A stretch of DNA of 64,000 bases from Halomarina halobia (GTDB lineage: Archaea > Halobacteriota > Halobacteria > Halobacteriales > Haloarculaceae). The stretch is taken from positions 496,001 through 560,000 of the forward strand of contig NZ_CP119992.1 of NCBI RefSeq assembly GCF_029338575.1, written 5' to 3'. The notes under the pieces were generated by a model. The model did no database searches. It saw only the letters and a program-made list of their open reading frames with translations, and was not told the origin of the DNA. Shown here in pieces: positions 26,738 to 35,660 of the stretch (its first letter is position 1; the number at the start of each line of letters is the position of its first letter). Made by a program: the position numbers and the translations under genes.

Positions 26738-27573
26738 GGTCCGACCGCCTCCGTCGCGTCGGCATCGGCGGGACCCGTCGCGGGCGAACCGCCCCCGGGG
26801 GAACCGACGCCCTCAGTCGGAACGCTCGAGCCGTCCGAGTCGGTCGCCCCGGCTCCGTCGGTCGGTTCCCCCGCGCCGGTCGAGCCGGCGGGTTCGTCCG
26901 ACAGCGTCCCGCGCTCGAACCGGCGCACCGGGCGCGGATCGACGCCGTCGAGGTCGGCCGCGAGCGCGTCGAGCGCGTCGAGCGTGCGATCGAGGCGACG
27001 GTCGAGTTCCCGACCGGGTGCGAGCCACGCCCACATCCGCCCGCGTATCGGGACCGCGGGGGCGCGGTCGTCGCCGAGGAACGCCCCCGCGATCGGGTCG
27101 TCGGTCCACTCGCCGGTCGCGACACGCTCCCGACAGGCGTCTGGCGGATCGCCGGTCGAGGCGACCAGCAGGTCGCGCGCGACCTCCCGGAGGACGCCGC
27201 GGAGGCCGTCGAGCGACTCCTCGAAGGGGACGCGCCGGTCCGTCACCGCCCGCCGGAGCGCCCAGTAGCTCTCGTCGAACCCCTCGCCGACGAGCGCCTC
27301 GTCGGTCCGCGCGACCTCGGGCGCGGGCGCGCTCGGTGCCAGGGGGCGATCCGCCGGTTCTGCGGCCCCGCGGCGGGCGGCCACCGCGGCGTACAGCACC
27401 AGGCCGACGCCGAGGACGGCGGTCGCGGCCGTCGGACCGGGGGCGCCTGGCGACGACCCGAGCGCCGCTCGCGTCGGTGCGAGCGGGCCGGGAACGAGCG
27501 CGTCGAGGAGCGCGAGCGCGACGCCGGCCGATCCGAACGCCACCGCCGCCGGTCGGACGATCCGCCGGAGCAT
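26731..27573 (-). CDS. Uncharacterised membrane-anchored protein of the MoxR/DUF58 operon
   Basis: 280 residues. Two N-terminal hydrophobic segments (residues ~10-28 and ~45-62) are followed by a soluble, highly acidic region with a helical core (ESYWALRRAVTDRRVPFEESLDGL). The C-terminal ~50 residues are a low-complexity Gly/Ser/Pro/Asp tail without predicted structure. No enzyme motif is seen. Overlaps of 1-7 nt on both sides tie it to the transglutaminase-like and DUF58 genes; it is probably a structural partner. Confidence 0.75.
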   Translation of the reverse strand: MLRRIVRPAAVAFGSAGVALALLDALVPGPLAPTRAALGSSPGAPGPTAATAVLGVGLVLYAAVAARRGAAEPADRPLAPSAPAPEVARTDEALVGEGFDESYWALRRAVTDRRVPFEESLDGLRGVLREVARDLLVASTGDPPDACRERVATGEWTDDPIAGAFLGDDRAPAVPIRGRMWAWLAPGRELDRRLDRTLDALDALAADLDGVDPRPVRRFERGTLSDEPAGSTGAGEPTDGAGATDSDGSSVPTEGVGSPGGGSPATGPADADATEAVGPW

Positions 27574-29435
27574 CAGCCCTCACGCTCCTTGCGTTCCTCG
27601 TGGAGCGCGTCGACCGCCGTCTCCGCGGCCGCCCGCCGAGGGGACGGATCCCGCCCGCCGTATTCGACCTCCCGGAAGGCGTCCGTGAGGGCGTCCACCG
27701 CGTCCGCGGGGTACCGCTTCGCCTTCGCCATACGGGCGATCTCCCCGGGCGTCAGGTGCCGCCACCGATCGAGTTCGAGGGCGACGACGAGCCGTCGCCA
27801 CGCGCGCCCCACCGCCTCCCGATCGTCGCGGTCGGCGGTCGAGCCCCCGGCCTCGACGGCGGCAGGACCGGGGGGGCGAGCCGACGGTCCGAGAAGTCGC
27901 CGTCCGCCGATCCGATCGACGGCGTCCGCGACTCGCACGGGGAGCGCCCACCCCAGCGCGCGCGCCAGCGATCGCCCGTCGAACGCGCGCAGTCGATCGA
28001 CGACTCCGACCGCGAAACCCACCAGAAGGCCCGCGAGACCGGCTGAGAGGACGGTCAGGAGCGTGCTCCCCCACGCGCGGAGCCGCCTCCGGATCCGGTC
28101 GCGTCGGGAACGCCGCGAGGCGACGAGGAGGAGCCCTCCCGCGAGCGCGAGGAGACCGGCCGCGACCACGCTCGCGGTTCGGCCGTCGGGGACCGGGAGT
28201 AGTCCCGTCGCGGTTCCGGGGAGCGTCTCCTCGCGGGTTCCGTTCGCCTCGGGCCCGCGACCCCGATCGGCGTCGCCGAGCGCCTCCCGCTCGGCCCGCA
28301 GACGGGCGTCCGCCGGCGTCGGATCGAACGCCACCCAGCCGTGATCGGGGAAGTAGACCTCGACCCACGCGTGGGCGTTCATGCCGCGGACGGTGTACGT
28401 CCCGTCGCCGTTCGGCGTCCCCGGCGTGTAGCCGACCACGTAGCGGGCGGGGATCCCCTGCGACCGGAGCATGACGGTCATCGAGGCGGCGAAGTACTCG
28501 CAGTAGCCCGCCTCCATCTCGAAGAGGAACTGATCGACGACGTCCCGGTCGGGGTCGTGCGTCGCGTTCAGCGAGTACGCCCTGTTCTCCCGCAGCCACC
28601 GCTCGACGGTCGTCGCCGTCCGGTAGGGCGTCCCGTCGTCCGCGGTGAGACGCGCGGTGAACGACGCCACGCGATCGGGCACCGACGGCGGGAGACGCGC
28701 GTACCGCTCCTCGATCGGTCGCGGGTAGTCGGCCCCCGCCGCGTCGAGCGCGGCCGCGTCGGGCGTCTGCCGCGCGCTGACGACGGTGTACGTCGCGCCG
28801 GCGGGGAGCGACCGGTCGACGGAGAGGCCGCCGCCGCGTTCGTAGAGGCGGCGATCGGACTCGACCGCCGCGTCGATCGGTCGCCACGCGGCCGGGAGGA
28901 CCGTCGCCGAGCGGTTCAGCGTCACCGTCTGGACGAGCGTCCCGTCGGCGCTCCGGGGCGTCTCGCCCGCGAACCGTCGACGGTCCTCGGCGCGCTCCCA
29001 TCCGCCGCCGGTGTAGGTCGCGTAGGACGCCGACCGCCAGTAGGCCGGCCGGGGGCTCTCGACGGTGAAGTGCGGCGTCCGCGAGAGCGTCGCGATGCCG
29101 TTCCCCTCGCGGGGTCCGATAGAACCGCCGACGGCGAGGCGCTCGCTATCGGCGAGCGCCCCGAGTTCGCCCGGCGCGCGCGAACCGACGCCCGGTCCCG
29201 ACCACGGCCCGCCCGCCGCGCGCGCGAACAGGTCCGCGACGGGCGCGACGGCGTCTCCGAGACCGGGCGAGCGGTCGACAGGCCCCGCGCTCGGCCCGGT
29301 CGACGGGAGGAGCGTCGAACTCGTCACGACGGCGACGAGACAGACGAGCACGAGGACCGTCCGCCCCCGCCGACCGCCGCCCGTCCCGCCGGAATCGTCC
29401 GTTCGAGCGCGCGCGTCCGGACTCTCCAGTGTCAC
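27573..29435 (-). CDS. TgpA-like transglutaminase-domain membrane protein with C-terminal DUF4129
   Basis: 620 residues from the GTG at 29435. A membrane helix at ~25-44 anchors an extracellular region. The transglutaminase/protease core is complete: Cys312 in EAGYCEYFAASM, His355 in GMNAHAWVEVYFP and Asp371 in VAFDPTP form the catalytic triad. Two further helices (~415-440 and ~455-478) lead to a cytoplasmic DUF4129-like tail (LTPGEIARMAKAKRYPADAV). It could cleave or crosslink surface proteins. It heads the four-gene operon; a CATATATG TATA-like element lies ~21-30 bp before the start, consistent with a nearly leaderless mRNA. Confidence 0.88.
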   Translation of the reverse strand: MTLESPDARARTDDSGGTGGGRRGRTVLVLVCLVAVVTSSTLLPSTGPSAGPVDRSPGLGDAVAPVADLFARAAGGPWSGPGVGSRAPGELGALADSERLAVGGSIGPREGNGIATLSRTPHFTVESPRPAYWRSASYATYTGGGWERAEDRRRFAGETPRSADGTLVQTVTLNRSATVLPAAWRPIDAAVESDRRLYERGGGLSVDRSLPAGATYTVVSARQTPDAAALDAAGADYPRPIEERYARLPPSVPDRVASFTARLTADDGTPYRTATTVERWLRENRAYSLNATHDPDRDVVDQFLFEMEAGYCEYFAASMTVMLRSQGIPARYVVGYTPGTPNGDGTYTVRGMNAHAWVEVYFPDHGWVAFDPTPADARLRAEREALGDADRGRGPEANGTREETLPGTATGLLPVPDGRTASVVAAGLLALAGGLLLVASRRSRRDRIRRRLRAWGSTLLTVLSAGLAGLLVGFAVGVVDRLRAFDGRSLARALGWALPVRVADAVDRIGGRRLLGPSARPPGPAAVEAGGSTADRDDREAVGRAWRRLVVALELDRWRHLTPGEIARMAKAKRYPADAVDALTDAFREVEYGGRDPSPRRAAAETAVDALHEERKEREG

Positions 29436-29455
29436 AGCGGATATCTGTCTCTATC

Positions 29456-29464
29456 GCATATATG
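29456..29464 (-). promoter_or_regulatory. TATA-like box of the transglutaminase/DUF58 operon
   Basis: The minus strand reads CATATATGC at 29456-29464, 21-29 bp before the GTG start at 29435. This distance fits the near-leaderless transcripts common in haloarchaea. The 445-bp gap from here to the pilin is otherwise AT-rich near 29450-29500 and 29640-29730, and otherwise without recognisable genes. Confidence 0.5.
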
Positions 29465-29881
29465 TTTTTTCGAGCTATTCACGCAATAGATACTTATCGA
29501 CGAGGGATCACTCCGGGGGAGTCCCGAGGAGAAGGTAGATCACGCGGCCGAACGGAGCTCCTGTCGAACTGATACCTTTCGACGGGCAGGGTAATCATCA
29601 TGATCGATCCGTGCAAGAGACGAACCGGGTGACGTAAGTCGATTTTCGCTGTCTGAGAAAGCGGTTCAGAGGGAGTAATTACCCTCATGGATCCAAAACA
29701 GTCCGCAACAGAAGTAAGTGTTAATAGCGGAGGTATCGCACGGAAGGGTAACCACTGGCACGTGGGAGGTCGGCCTCGCGGGATCGGCGCTCCTCGCCCT
29801 TCGGGGCGGGGACGCGGGCTCCCGCACGACCGCGCGTGCGGTCGACGGTCGGCTCGTGACACGGTGGGAACACAACAAGAC

Positions 29882-30292
29882 ATGAACTTCAGAAAGCTAC
29901 TCAACGCGGACGAGCGGGCCGTCAGCCCTGTGATCGGCGTCATCCTCATGGTGGCGATCACGGTCATTCTGGCGGCCGTAATCGGCACGTTCGTCCTCGG
30001 ACTCGGCGACAACATCCAGACGAACGTACAGGCGGGCGCGTCGGTGAACTTCGACTCCGCCAACGACGAGATCTCCATCACGTTCAACTCCCGGCAGTCC
30101 GACTCGGCGACGCTGGACTACACCGTGACTGAGGTGAGTTCGGGTACTACCGTCGACTCCGGTAGTCTCACGAGTATCGGTCAGAGTACGACCGTCACAG
30201 GCCTAACCGATGGTGAGCGATACAAGGTGGTCGTCGTCGCGAACGACGAGGGCACCAGCACGACCATCGTGGACAGGACCGAAAGGGTCTAA
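29882..30292 (+). CDS. Archaeal type IV pilin (PilA family)
   Basis: 136 residues. The N-terminus is a class III signal: a charged leader ([13 protein letters not shown]) followed by the archaeal pilin hydrophobic domain [20 protein letters not shown] (residues 14-33), nearly identical to the conserved domain of Haloferax adhesion pilins. Prepilin peptidase (PibD) should cleave just before it, and the helix then packs in the pilus core. The rest is a short, Thr/Ser-rich, beta-type domain (~45-136), likely surface-exposed. It is a lone gene; the pilus assembly machinery is not in this window. I chose the ATG at 29882 over an upstream in-frame ATG because the leader begins there. Confidence 0.9.
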   Translation: MNFRKLLNADERAVSPVIGVILMVAITVILAAVIGTFVLGLGDNIQTNVQAGASVNFDSANDEISITFNSRQSDSATLDYTVTEVSSGTTVDSGSLTSIGQSTTVTGLTDGERYKVVVVANDEGTSTTIVDRTERV

Positions 30293-30301
30293 GTCGCCAC
30301 G

Positions 30302-30335
30302 CGCCCACCCGGGCGTTCGTTACCCCCGTTTTTTT
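30302..30335 (+). terminator. Terminator downstream of the pilin
   Basis: A 5-bp stem CGCCC/GGGCG (30302-30306 and 30311-30315) is followed 13 nt later by a run of seven T (30329-30335), 37 nt after the pilin stop. Archaeal RNA polymerase stops mainly on T-tracts, so this is a likely transcription end. Confidence 0.55.
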
Positions 30336-31089
30336 GAAGACCATCCCCGGTAGCGACCGCGTCACCAGTCTTCGTAGCGATAATCGATTCGGCAGGAGAT
30401 CGGCACGCTCTCGCCCTCGTCGTCGGCACGAAATGGTGACAGACAGGGTGTCCCGTGTGGGACACCGACCGCCGTGGAGAGTGGGGCCGTGGTGCGGCGG
30501 AGCGGCGGCCCGCAGGCGGTGTTGGATGACGGTTCCATGCGACTGGCGGCACCAGCCATTTCATCTTACGTCGCTACACTCGTTAGGCGCGGTGGCTAGC
30601 TATTCAACCCCGATACGCGACGGCGTCGAGCGGACTCCTCCCGACGCCCGCGAGCGACCGGCGTCCGACGCGTCGGAGTATTGATACGGCGACCGGACGA
30701 CGTAGATCGGAGCCGTTCAAAGTTCAGGTACCGATGCCTCGGTAGTCTACTATCGGTATATATTTATGATCTTCTCGTATAGTTCGAAAAAATATATTCG
30801 GATGGGGTGTCTCCTCGCTACAGGGTGCGACCGACCGCGAATCGATACCGTTCCCGACGGGGGACACAGGTGGGGATGATACGGTTCGGTGGGAGAACCG
30901 TTCGGATTCGCGGTCGGTCGTCGCCCGCTCTTTCACCCCGAACCCAGTGGTTCTCGTCGTCGCTCCGACCCTCTCGGCCGGTGATTCGAGCGTCCGCTGA
31001 GACGACCGCTCTCCGCGGCGTCAGTCCGTCGCCGTCGGTCGATGGGGACAAGCACAACACCTTTGCTCCGACGTGGTGGAGACTCGCCC
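30336..31089. other. 750-bp gap with one strong hairpin and an AT-rich patch, no convincing gene
   Basis: No reading frame here has haloarchaeal codon use or a recognisable domain. There is a perfect 8-bp hairpin GGTGTCCC-GTGT-GGGACACC at 30447-30466 and an AT-rich stretch 30750-30800 (GTATATATTTATG and AAAAAATATATTC) resembling promoters on either strand. A small RNA or a promoter for an unannotated transcript is possible; nothing else is visible. Confidence 0.4.
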
Positions 31090-32274
31090 ATGATACGGAC
31101 GCTCGACGACCTCGACGCGCAGGGTGCCGCCGTCGGGGTGCGCGTCGACATCAATAGTCCGATCGGAGCGGACGGAACGCTCGACGACGACTCCCGCCTG
31201 CGAGCGCACCGAGAGACGCTCGCGGAGCTGGCCGACCGCGGGGCGCGCGTCGTCGTGCTCGCCCACCAGGGCCGTCCCGGCGGGGACGACTTCACCACGC
31301 TCGAGTCCCACGCTGCACGCCTGGGCGACCTCCTCCCCGCGTCCGTCGAGTACGTCGACGCGACGTTCTCTGCCGCCGCGCGCGAGCGCGTCGAGGGGCT
31401 CGACGACGGGACGGTGCTCGTACTGGAGAACACGCGCTTCTACAGCGAGGAGGTGCTGCAGTTCCCGCCCGAGGACGCCGCCGAGACGCACCTCGTCCGG
31501 GGGCTCGCGCCGGTCCTCGACGCCTACGTGAACGACGCCTTCGCGGCGGCCCACCGCGCGCAGCCCTCCATCGTCGGCTTCCCCGTCCGGCTGTCCGGTT
31601 ACGCCGGGCGCGTCATGGAGCGCGAACTCGACGCGCTCGGGAACATCGGGGAGACGCCCACGCCGCGGGTGTACTGCCTCGGCGGGGCGAAGGTGGACGA
31701 CTCCATCGAGGTGGCCGCGTCGGTGCTCGATTCCGGTCTCGCCGACGCCGTCCTCACGTCGGGGGTCGTCGGAAACTCGTTCCTGCACGTCTCCGGGGTC
31801 GACCTCGGCGCGGAGAGCACGCGCGTCGTCAACGACCGCGCGGGCGACCGCCTCGCGCAGGCCGAGCGCCTGCTCTCCGAGTACGGCGACCGCCTCCACC
31901 TCCCGGTCGACGTGGCCGTCGAACGCGACGGCGAGCGCGTCGAGGTGGCCGTCGCCGACCTCCCGGTCGAGGAACCGGCGATGGACATCGGTTCCGCGAC
32001 GGTCGACGCCTATGCTGACGTGCTCGAAGACGCGGGCACGGCGATCCTCAACGGCCCGGCGGGCGTCTTCGAGGACGACCGCTTCGCCGCCGGCACGGAC
32101 GGGCTGTTCGCGGCCGCGACGGCCGCCGAGTACACCATCGTCGGCGGGGGCGACACCGCGGCCGCCATCCGCCACCTCGACCTCGAGGGGTTCGACCACG
32201 TCAGCACGGGCGGGGGGGCGGCGCTCGCGATGCTCACCGGCGAGTCGCTGCCCGCGGTCGAGGCGCTGCGCTGA
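31090..32274 (+). CDS. pgk: Phosphoglycerate kinase
   Basis: 394 residues from ATG 31090. Transfers phosphate between 1,3-bisphosphoglycerate and ADP in glycolysis/gluconeogenesis. Recognisable PGK blocks: VRVDINSPI (cf. RVDFNVP), VVLAHQGRPGG (cf. SHLGRP), ENTRFY, YVNDAFAAAHRAQPS, CLGGAKVDDSIEV (cf. LGGAKVSDKI), NGPAGVFED and the C-terminal VGGGDTAAAI with STGGGAALA. The substrate-binding His in AHQGRPGG and Arg in ENTRF are present. It overlaps the following GNAT gene by one base, so the two are probably cotranscribed. Confidence 0.96.
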   Translation: MIRTLDDLDAQGAAVGVRVDINSPIGADGTLDDDSRLRAHRETLAELADRGARVVVLAHQGRPGGDDFTTLESHAARLGDLLPASVEYVDATFSAAARERVEGLDDGTVLVLENTRFYSEEVLQFPPEDAAETHLVRGLAPVLDAYVNDAFAAAHRAQPSIVGFPVRLSGYAGRVMERELDALGNIGETPTPRVYCLGGAKVDDSIEVAASVLDSGLADAVLTSGVVGNSFLHVSGVDLGAESTRVVNDRAGDRLAQAERLLSEYGDRLHLPVDVAVERDGERVEVAVADLPVEEPAMDIGSATVDAYADVLEDAGTAILNGPAGVFEDDRFAAGTDGLFAAATAAEYTIVGGGDTAAAIRHLDLEGFDHVSTGGGAALAMLTGESLPAVEALR

Positions 32275-32759
32275 TGGAGATCGAGGCGCTCCGGATGGAG
32301 GAGGTGGACGCCGTCGCCGACCTCTGGGTCGCGCTCGCCGAGGGACAGCGCCGCTACGGTTCGTACCTGGCCGCCGCCGAGAACCGCCAGACGGTGCGCG
32401 AGGCGATCGCACGCTCGGTCGTCACCGGCGGCCTGCTCGTCGCCCGCGAGGAGGACGACATCGTCGGGTTCGTCATGTTCGCGCCGGAGACGGGCACCTA
32501 CGAGCAGTCCGTGACGAAGGGGGTCGTCGAGAACCTCTTCGTCCGTCCGGAGCGGCGCGGAGAGGGCGTCGGGACGGCGCTCCTCCGCGCCGCCGAGGAG
32601 GCGCTCCACGTCGACGGGTGCGAGGTCGTCACGCTCGACGTGATGGCCGCGAACGAGGACGCCCGGCGGCTCTACCGTCGCTTCGGCTACCGCCCCCACC
32701 GGATCACGATGGCGAAGGACAGCGAAACCGATATGGGTCCGAAGGAGAACGATTCATAG
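32274..32759 (+). CDS. GNAT family N-acetyltransferase
   Basis: 161 residues. The acetyl-CoA motif A is clear: ENLFVRPERRGEGVGTALLRAA (shortened: RRGEGVGTALL), preceded by an IVGFVMFAPE strand and followed by VTLDVMAANEDARRLYRRFGY, the usual motif B. The acetyl acceptor cannot be inferred; candidates include protein N-termini, amino acids or antibiotics. It is translationally coupled to pgk (ATG overlaps the TGA by one base). Confidence 0.9.
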   Translation: MEIEALRMEEVDAVADLWVALAEGQRRYGSYLAAAENRQTVREAIARSVVTGGLLVAREEDDIVGFVMFAPETGTYEQSVTKGVVENLFVRPERRGEGVGTALLRAAEEALHVDGCEVVTLDVMAANEDARRLYRRFGYRPHRITMAKDSETDMGPKENDS

Positions 32760-32765
32760 GGGCGC

Positions 32766-32839
32766 GCCAAGGGAGCTTGGGCGGCTCAAGCACTCGATTT
32801 GTAATCGAGAATTCGTGGGTTCGAATCCCACCCTTGGCT
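32766..32839 (+). tRNA. tRNA-Thr (anticodon UGU)
   Basis: The cloverleaf folds fully: acceptor GCCAAGG (32766-32772) with CCTTGGC (32832-32838), D-arm GCTT/AAGC, anticodon stem CTCGA/TCGAG with loop TTTGTAA (anticodon TGT at 32800-32802), T-arm GTGGG-TTCGAAT-CCCAC, discriminator T. CCA is not encoded and there is no intron. It follows the GNAT gene by 6 bp. The 350 bp between it and the next gene (33189) hold no gene I can recognise. Confidence 0.97.
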
Positions 32840-33153
32840 TCCCCCGGGGGTCGGAGTCGCCACCGACCGAAACCTGTTTTCACGAGCGGGGTCGAGTCGT
32901 CGAGCGCGCGACCCCGGACTCGACGTTCGTTCCGCTCGCCCCGCTGAACGGACGGAGGTCGGCGTGGCACTCCACTCCGGCGTGTACGCCGCCGTCGCGT
33001 GAGCGCGGGACTACCGCCGGAGCGGAGGCACCCCGGACGACGCGAACAGGCCACGACGTCGCGCTACGGACAGCCGATAGGATTCCCCCCTGCCACGAAA
33101 CGGATTCAGGCAATTCCGTCTACACTCTACTTTTGATAACATAGTACCTCATG

Positions 33154-33160
33154 TTTATTA
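33154..33160 (+). promoter_or_regulatory. TATA-like box of the sugar importer operon
   Basis: TTTATTA at 33154-33160 lies 28-35 bp before the ATG at 33189, in the most AT-rich part of the gap, matching the position of a haloarchaeal TATA element for a nearly leaderless transcript. Confidence 0.5.
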
Positions 33161-33188
33161 GTGATTGGAATGAGTAGCAATCGAGCTA

Positions 33189-34655
33189 ATGGTTAGCAAC
33201 GAACACGAAGTGGCAGCACCGGACGACGTGGACGACGAGTGGTCGATCACCCGACGACGGGCCCTGGCGCTAGCGAGCGCTGGAGCCGGTATCGGCCTCG
33301 CCGGTTGCACCGGTGGCGGCGGTGACGGCGGCGGAGACGGTGACGGCGGCGGTGACGGCGGATCGCCCGTTCACGTTCTCACCGACTACAACAACGACGC
33401 CTGGCAGAAGAAGTGGGAGGAGGACCTCGTCCCCGCCTTCACCGAGGAGACGGGGGTGGAAGTCAAGATGGAGTACTCCGGGTTCTCCGGCGATCAGGAG
33501 AACCGGCTGGCTAACCTCGTCCAGGCCGGCAACCCGCCGGCCATCAACACGTCCACCTTCGAGCAGGTCGGCGACCTCTGGGCGTCGGATCAACTCGCGG
33601 ACGTGGGCGACGTGGTCGCGAAGGCCGAAGAGCAGAGCGGGGAACTCATCTCCCAGCCGTACCACGACGGCGACTCCTACTGGGAGGTCCCCCACGGCGC
33701 GTACGCAGGGACGTTCATCTACCGCGAGGACGTGTACGACGAACTCGGCCTGGAGGTACCGACGTCCTTTCGGGGCGTGTTGGAGAACGCCCGCGCCATC
33801 GACGAGTCCGACCTCGACATCCGCGGATACGGACTCGCCGGCTCGAAGGTCGGCAAGGCGCAGGACGAGTTCCAGACGTACCTCGCCAACATGGGCGCAC
33901 AGGAGATCCGGTTCACGGATCGAGAGACGCAGGAGGAGGTCGAGGTGTGGTTCCCGGAGGAGGAGATCGTGACGCTGCTCGAGTACTTCAAGGAACTGGC
34001 TCAGTACTCGCCCGACCCGACCAACATCGGGTGGGGTACCTCGTTGCGGAACTGGGCCGGCGGCCAGTTCGCCCAGCAGTACAACCTCAACGTGTGGCCG
34101 GGCGGCGTCGCGGCCAGCGCCGGGAACGACGCCCTCGCCGAGAACACCGGCGTCGCGCCGATGCCGCTCTGGGAGGAGGGCGGCATCGCGAAGGAGGATT
34201 CGTATCTCTCGAACCCGACGCCGGACGGCCACCACGTGTTCTCGGCGTCGAAGAACCCCGAGGGGGGCAAGACGTTCCTCTCGTGGCTGTACGCGGAGGA
34301 CCCGGACCGAAGCGCGAGGATGTACGAGACGGAGCCGACGCGGTTTCTCCCCATCTACCGGGACATCATCGAGACGGACGCCTTCGAGAGCTACGGCCTG
34401 TGGGAGGACTACCCCGGGTTGTTGGAGAAGCTCCAGCGGGTGGGAACCGAGATCGTCCCCGAGTACTACGATAACATCGAGGGTGCCGACGTGCTCGCCA
34501 ACCATCCGGTCGGCGTCTACTACTACCGGTTCTTCTTCCAGGCGGAGATGGTCAACCAGGTGGTCACCGAGACCGCGACGCCGCAGGAGGCCTACGAGTT
34601 CGGACTCGAACAGTGCAAGAAGCGCGTCGAGGAAGGCAGGAGACAGATGACATGA
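33189..34655 (+). CDS. Sugar-type ABC transporter substrate-binding lipoprotein (SBP family 1)
   Basis: 488 residues. A Tat motif (TRRRALALAS, RR at ~21-23) leads to a lipobox LAGC and a Gly/Asp-rich tether. The mature part resembles family-1 extracellular binding proteins for sugars (MalE/UgpB-like): LVPAFTEETGVEVKMEYSG, AGNPPAINTSTFEQ and the C-terminal GGKTFLSWL. The precise sugar cannot be read; glycerol-3-phosphate, maltodextrins, trehalose or pentoses are all handled by this family. It is the first gene of a complete import operon with two permeases and a MalK-like ATPase. Confidence 0.9.
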   Translation: MVSNEHEVAAPDDVDDEWSITRRRALALASAGAGIGLAGCTGGGGDGGGDGDGGGDGGSPVHVLTDYNNDAWQKKWEEDLVPAFTEETGVEVKMEYSGFSGDQENRLANLVQAGNPPAINTSTFEQVGDLWASDQLADVGDVVAKAEEQSGELISQPYHDGDSYWEVPHGAYAGTFIYREDVYDELGLEVPTSFRGVLENARAIDESDLDIRGYGLAGSKVGKAQDEFQTYLANMGAQEIRFTDRETQEEVEVWFPEEEIVTLLEYFKELAQYSPDPTNIGWGTSLRNWAGGQFAQQYNLNVWPGGVAASAGNDALAENTGVAPMPLWEEGGIAKEDSYLSNPTPDGHHVFSASKNPEGGKTFLSWLYAEDPDRSARMYETEPTRFLPIYRDIIETDAFESYGLWEDYPGLLEKLQRVGTEIVPEYYDNIEGADVLANHPVGVYYYRFFFQAEMVNQVVTETATPQEAYEFGLEQCKKRVEEGRRQMT

Positions 34656-34712
34656 CGGCCAGTAACTCCGCCGCGAGGGGTTCTCTGACCGCCTATCGAC
34701 GGGGGACCGATC

Positions 34713-35660
34713 GTGACGGGTGAGACCATCGAACCGGAGGACGCCCGCGGGTTCGACCTCCCGGTCGATAGGCTCCCGGTCGACCGCGAGACGCTCGTGG
34801 GCGTCGGAACCGTCCTCCCCGTCGTCCTGCTGTACCTGATCATCTCGATCATCCCGGTGGGCTTTGCGATCTGGGCGTCGCTCCACGACATTCCGCTGCT
34901 CAACCCCGACTGGACCTGGGCCGGGGTGTCAAACTACGCCGAGGTGTTCCGGGTGCCGAGGTTCTGGCAGTCGCTGTGGCGCGGCGTCGTGTTCATGGTC
35001 GGCAGCACGCTGCTGCAACTGGTCGTCGGGCTGTGGATGGCGTTGACGCTCAACCGCATCGCCCGGGGCCAGAAGCTGTTGACCGCCGTAGTGTTCACCG
35101 CGTACCTCGTCCCGACGGTCGTGGTGTCGCTGGTCGCGCTGTTCATGTTCGATACCTTCTACGGCGTGCTCCACGTCGTCGGCTCCGAGTGGTTCGACCT
35201 CTGGGGGGTCAACCAGTTCGCGCTCGGGCAGAAGTCGCTGGCGATGCCGTTGGTGATCCTCATCGGGAGCTGGAAGTTCTCCGTGTTCATCACCATCTTC
35301 ACGCTCGCACAGCTCCGATCGATCCCCCCGCGGTTCTACGAGGCCGCTCGCATCTGCGGGGCCAACAGGTGGCAGATGTTCCGCGACATCACGCTGCCGC
35401 GCATCCAGGGGGTCATCCTCGTGGCGGTGCTGCTCCGGTCGATCTTCATGTTCAACAAGTTCGACCTCATCTGGATCCTCACGCAGGGCGGGCCCGGGTA
35501 CGCGACGACGACGCTGCCCGTCCTGGCCTACCGCGAGGCGTTCGTGGCCGGAAACTACGGCCTCGCGAACGCGATGGCGGTCGTGATGTTCGTGTTTCTC
35601 GCGGTCGGCGGGGTCGCTTACTTCTGGGCGTTCAATCCTAGCGAGGAGGTGAAGACGTGA
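34713..35660 (+). CDS. Sugar ABC transporter permease, MalF/UgpA type
   Basis: 315 residues from a GTG at 34713. Six predicted membrane helices, the first at ~30-55 (VGVGTVLPVVLLYLIISIIP). The conserved coupling loop is EAARICGANRWQMFRDITLPRI at ~205-228, the EAA motif of sugar-type permeases. The end after the last helix is short. It lies 57 bp after the binding-protein gene, and its stop overlaps the start of the second permease by 4 nt. Confidence 0.92.
   Translation: MTGETIEPEDARGFDLPVDRLPVDRETLVGVGTVLPVVLLYLIISIIPVGFAIWASLHDIPLLNPDWTWAGVSNYAEVFRVPRFWQSLWRGVVFMVGSTLLQLVVGLWMALTLNRIARGQKLLTAVVFTAYLVPTVVVSLVALFMFDTFYGVLHVVGSEWFDLWGVNQFALGQKSLAMPLVILIGSWKFSVFITIFTLAQLRSIPPRFYEAARICGANRWQMFRDITLPRIQGVILVAVLLRSIFMFNKFDLIWILTQGGPGYATTTLPVLAYREAFVAGNYGLANAMAVVMFVFLAVGGVAYFWAFNPSEEVKT

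Noticed and set aside
29494..30087. 197-residue minus-strand frame over the pilin
   Set aside because: Antisense to the pilin, which has a diagnostic class III signal; the frame has no domain and poor start context.
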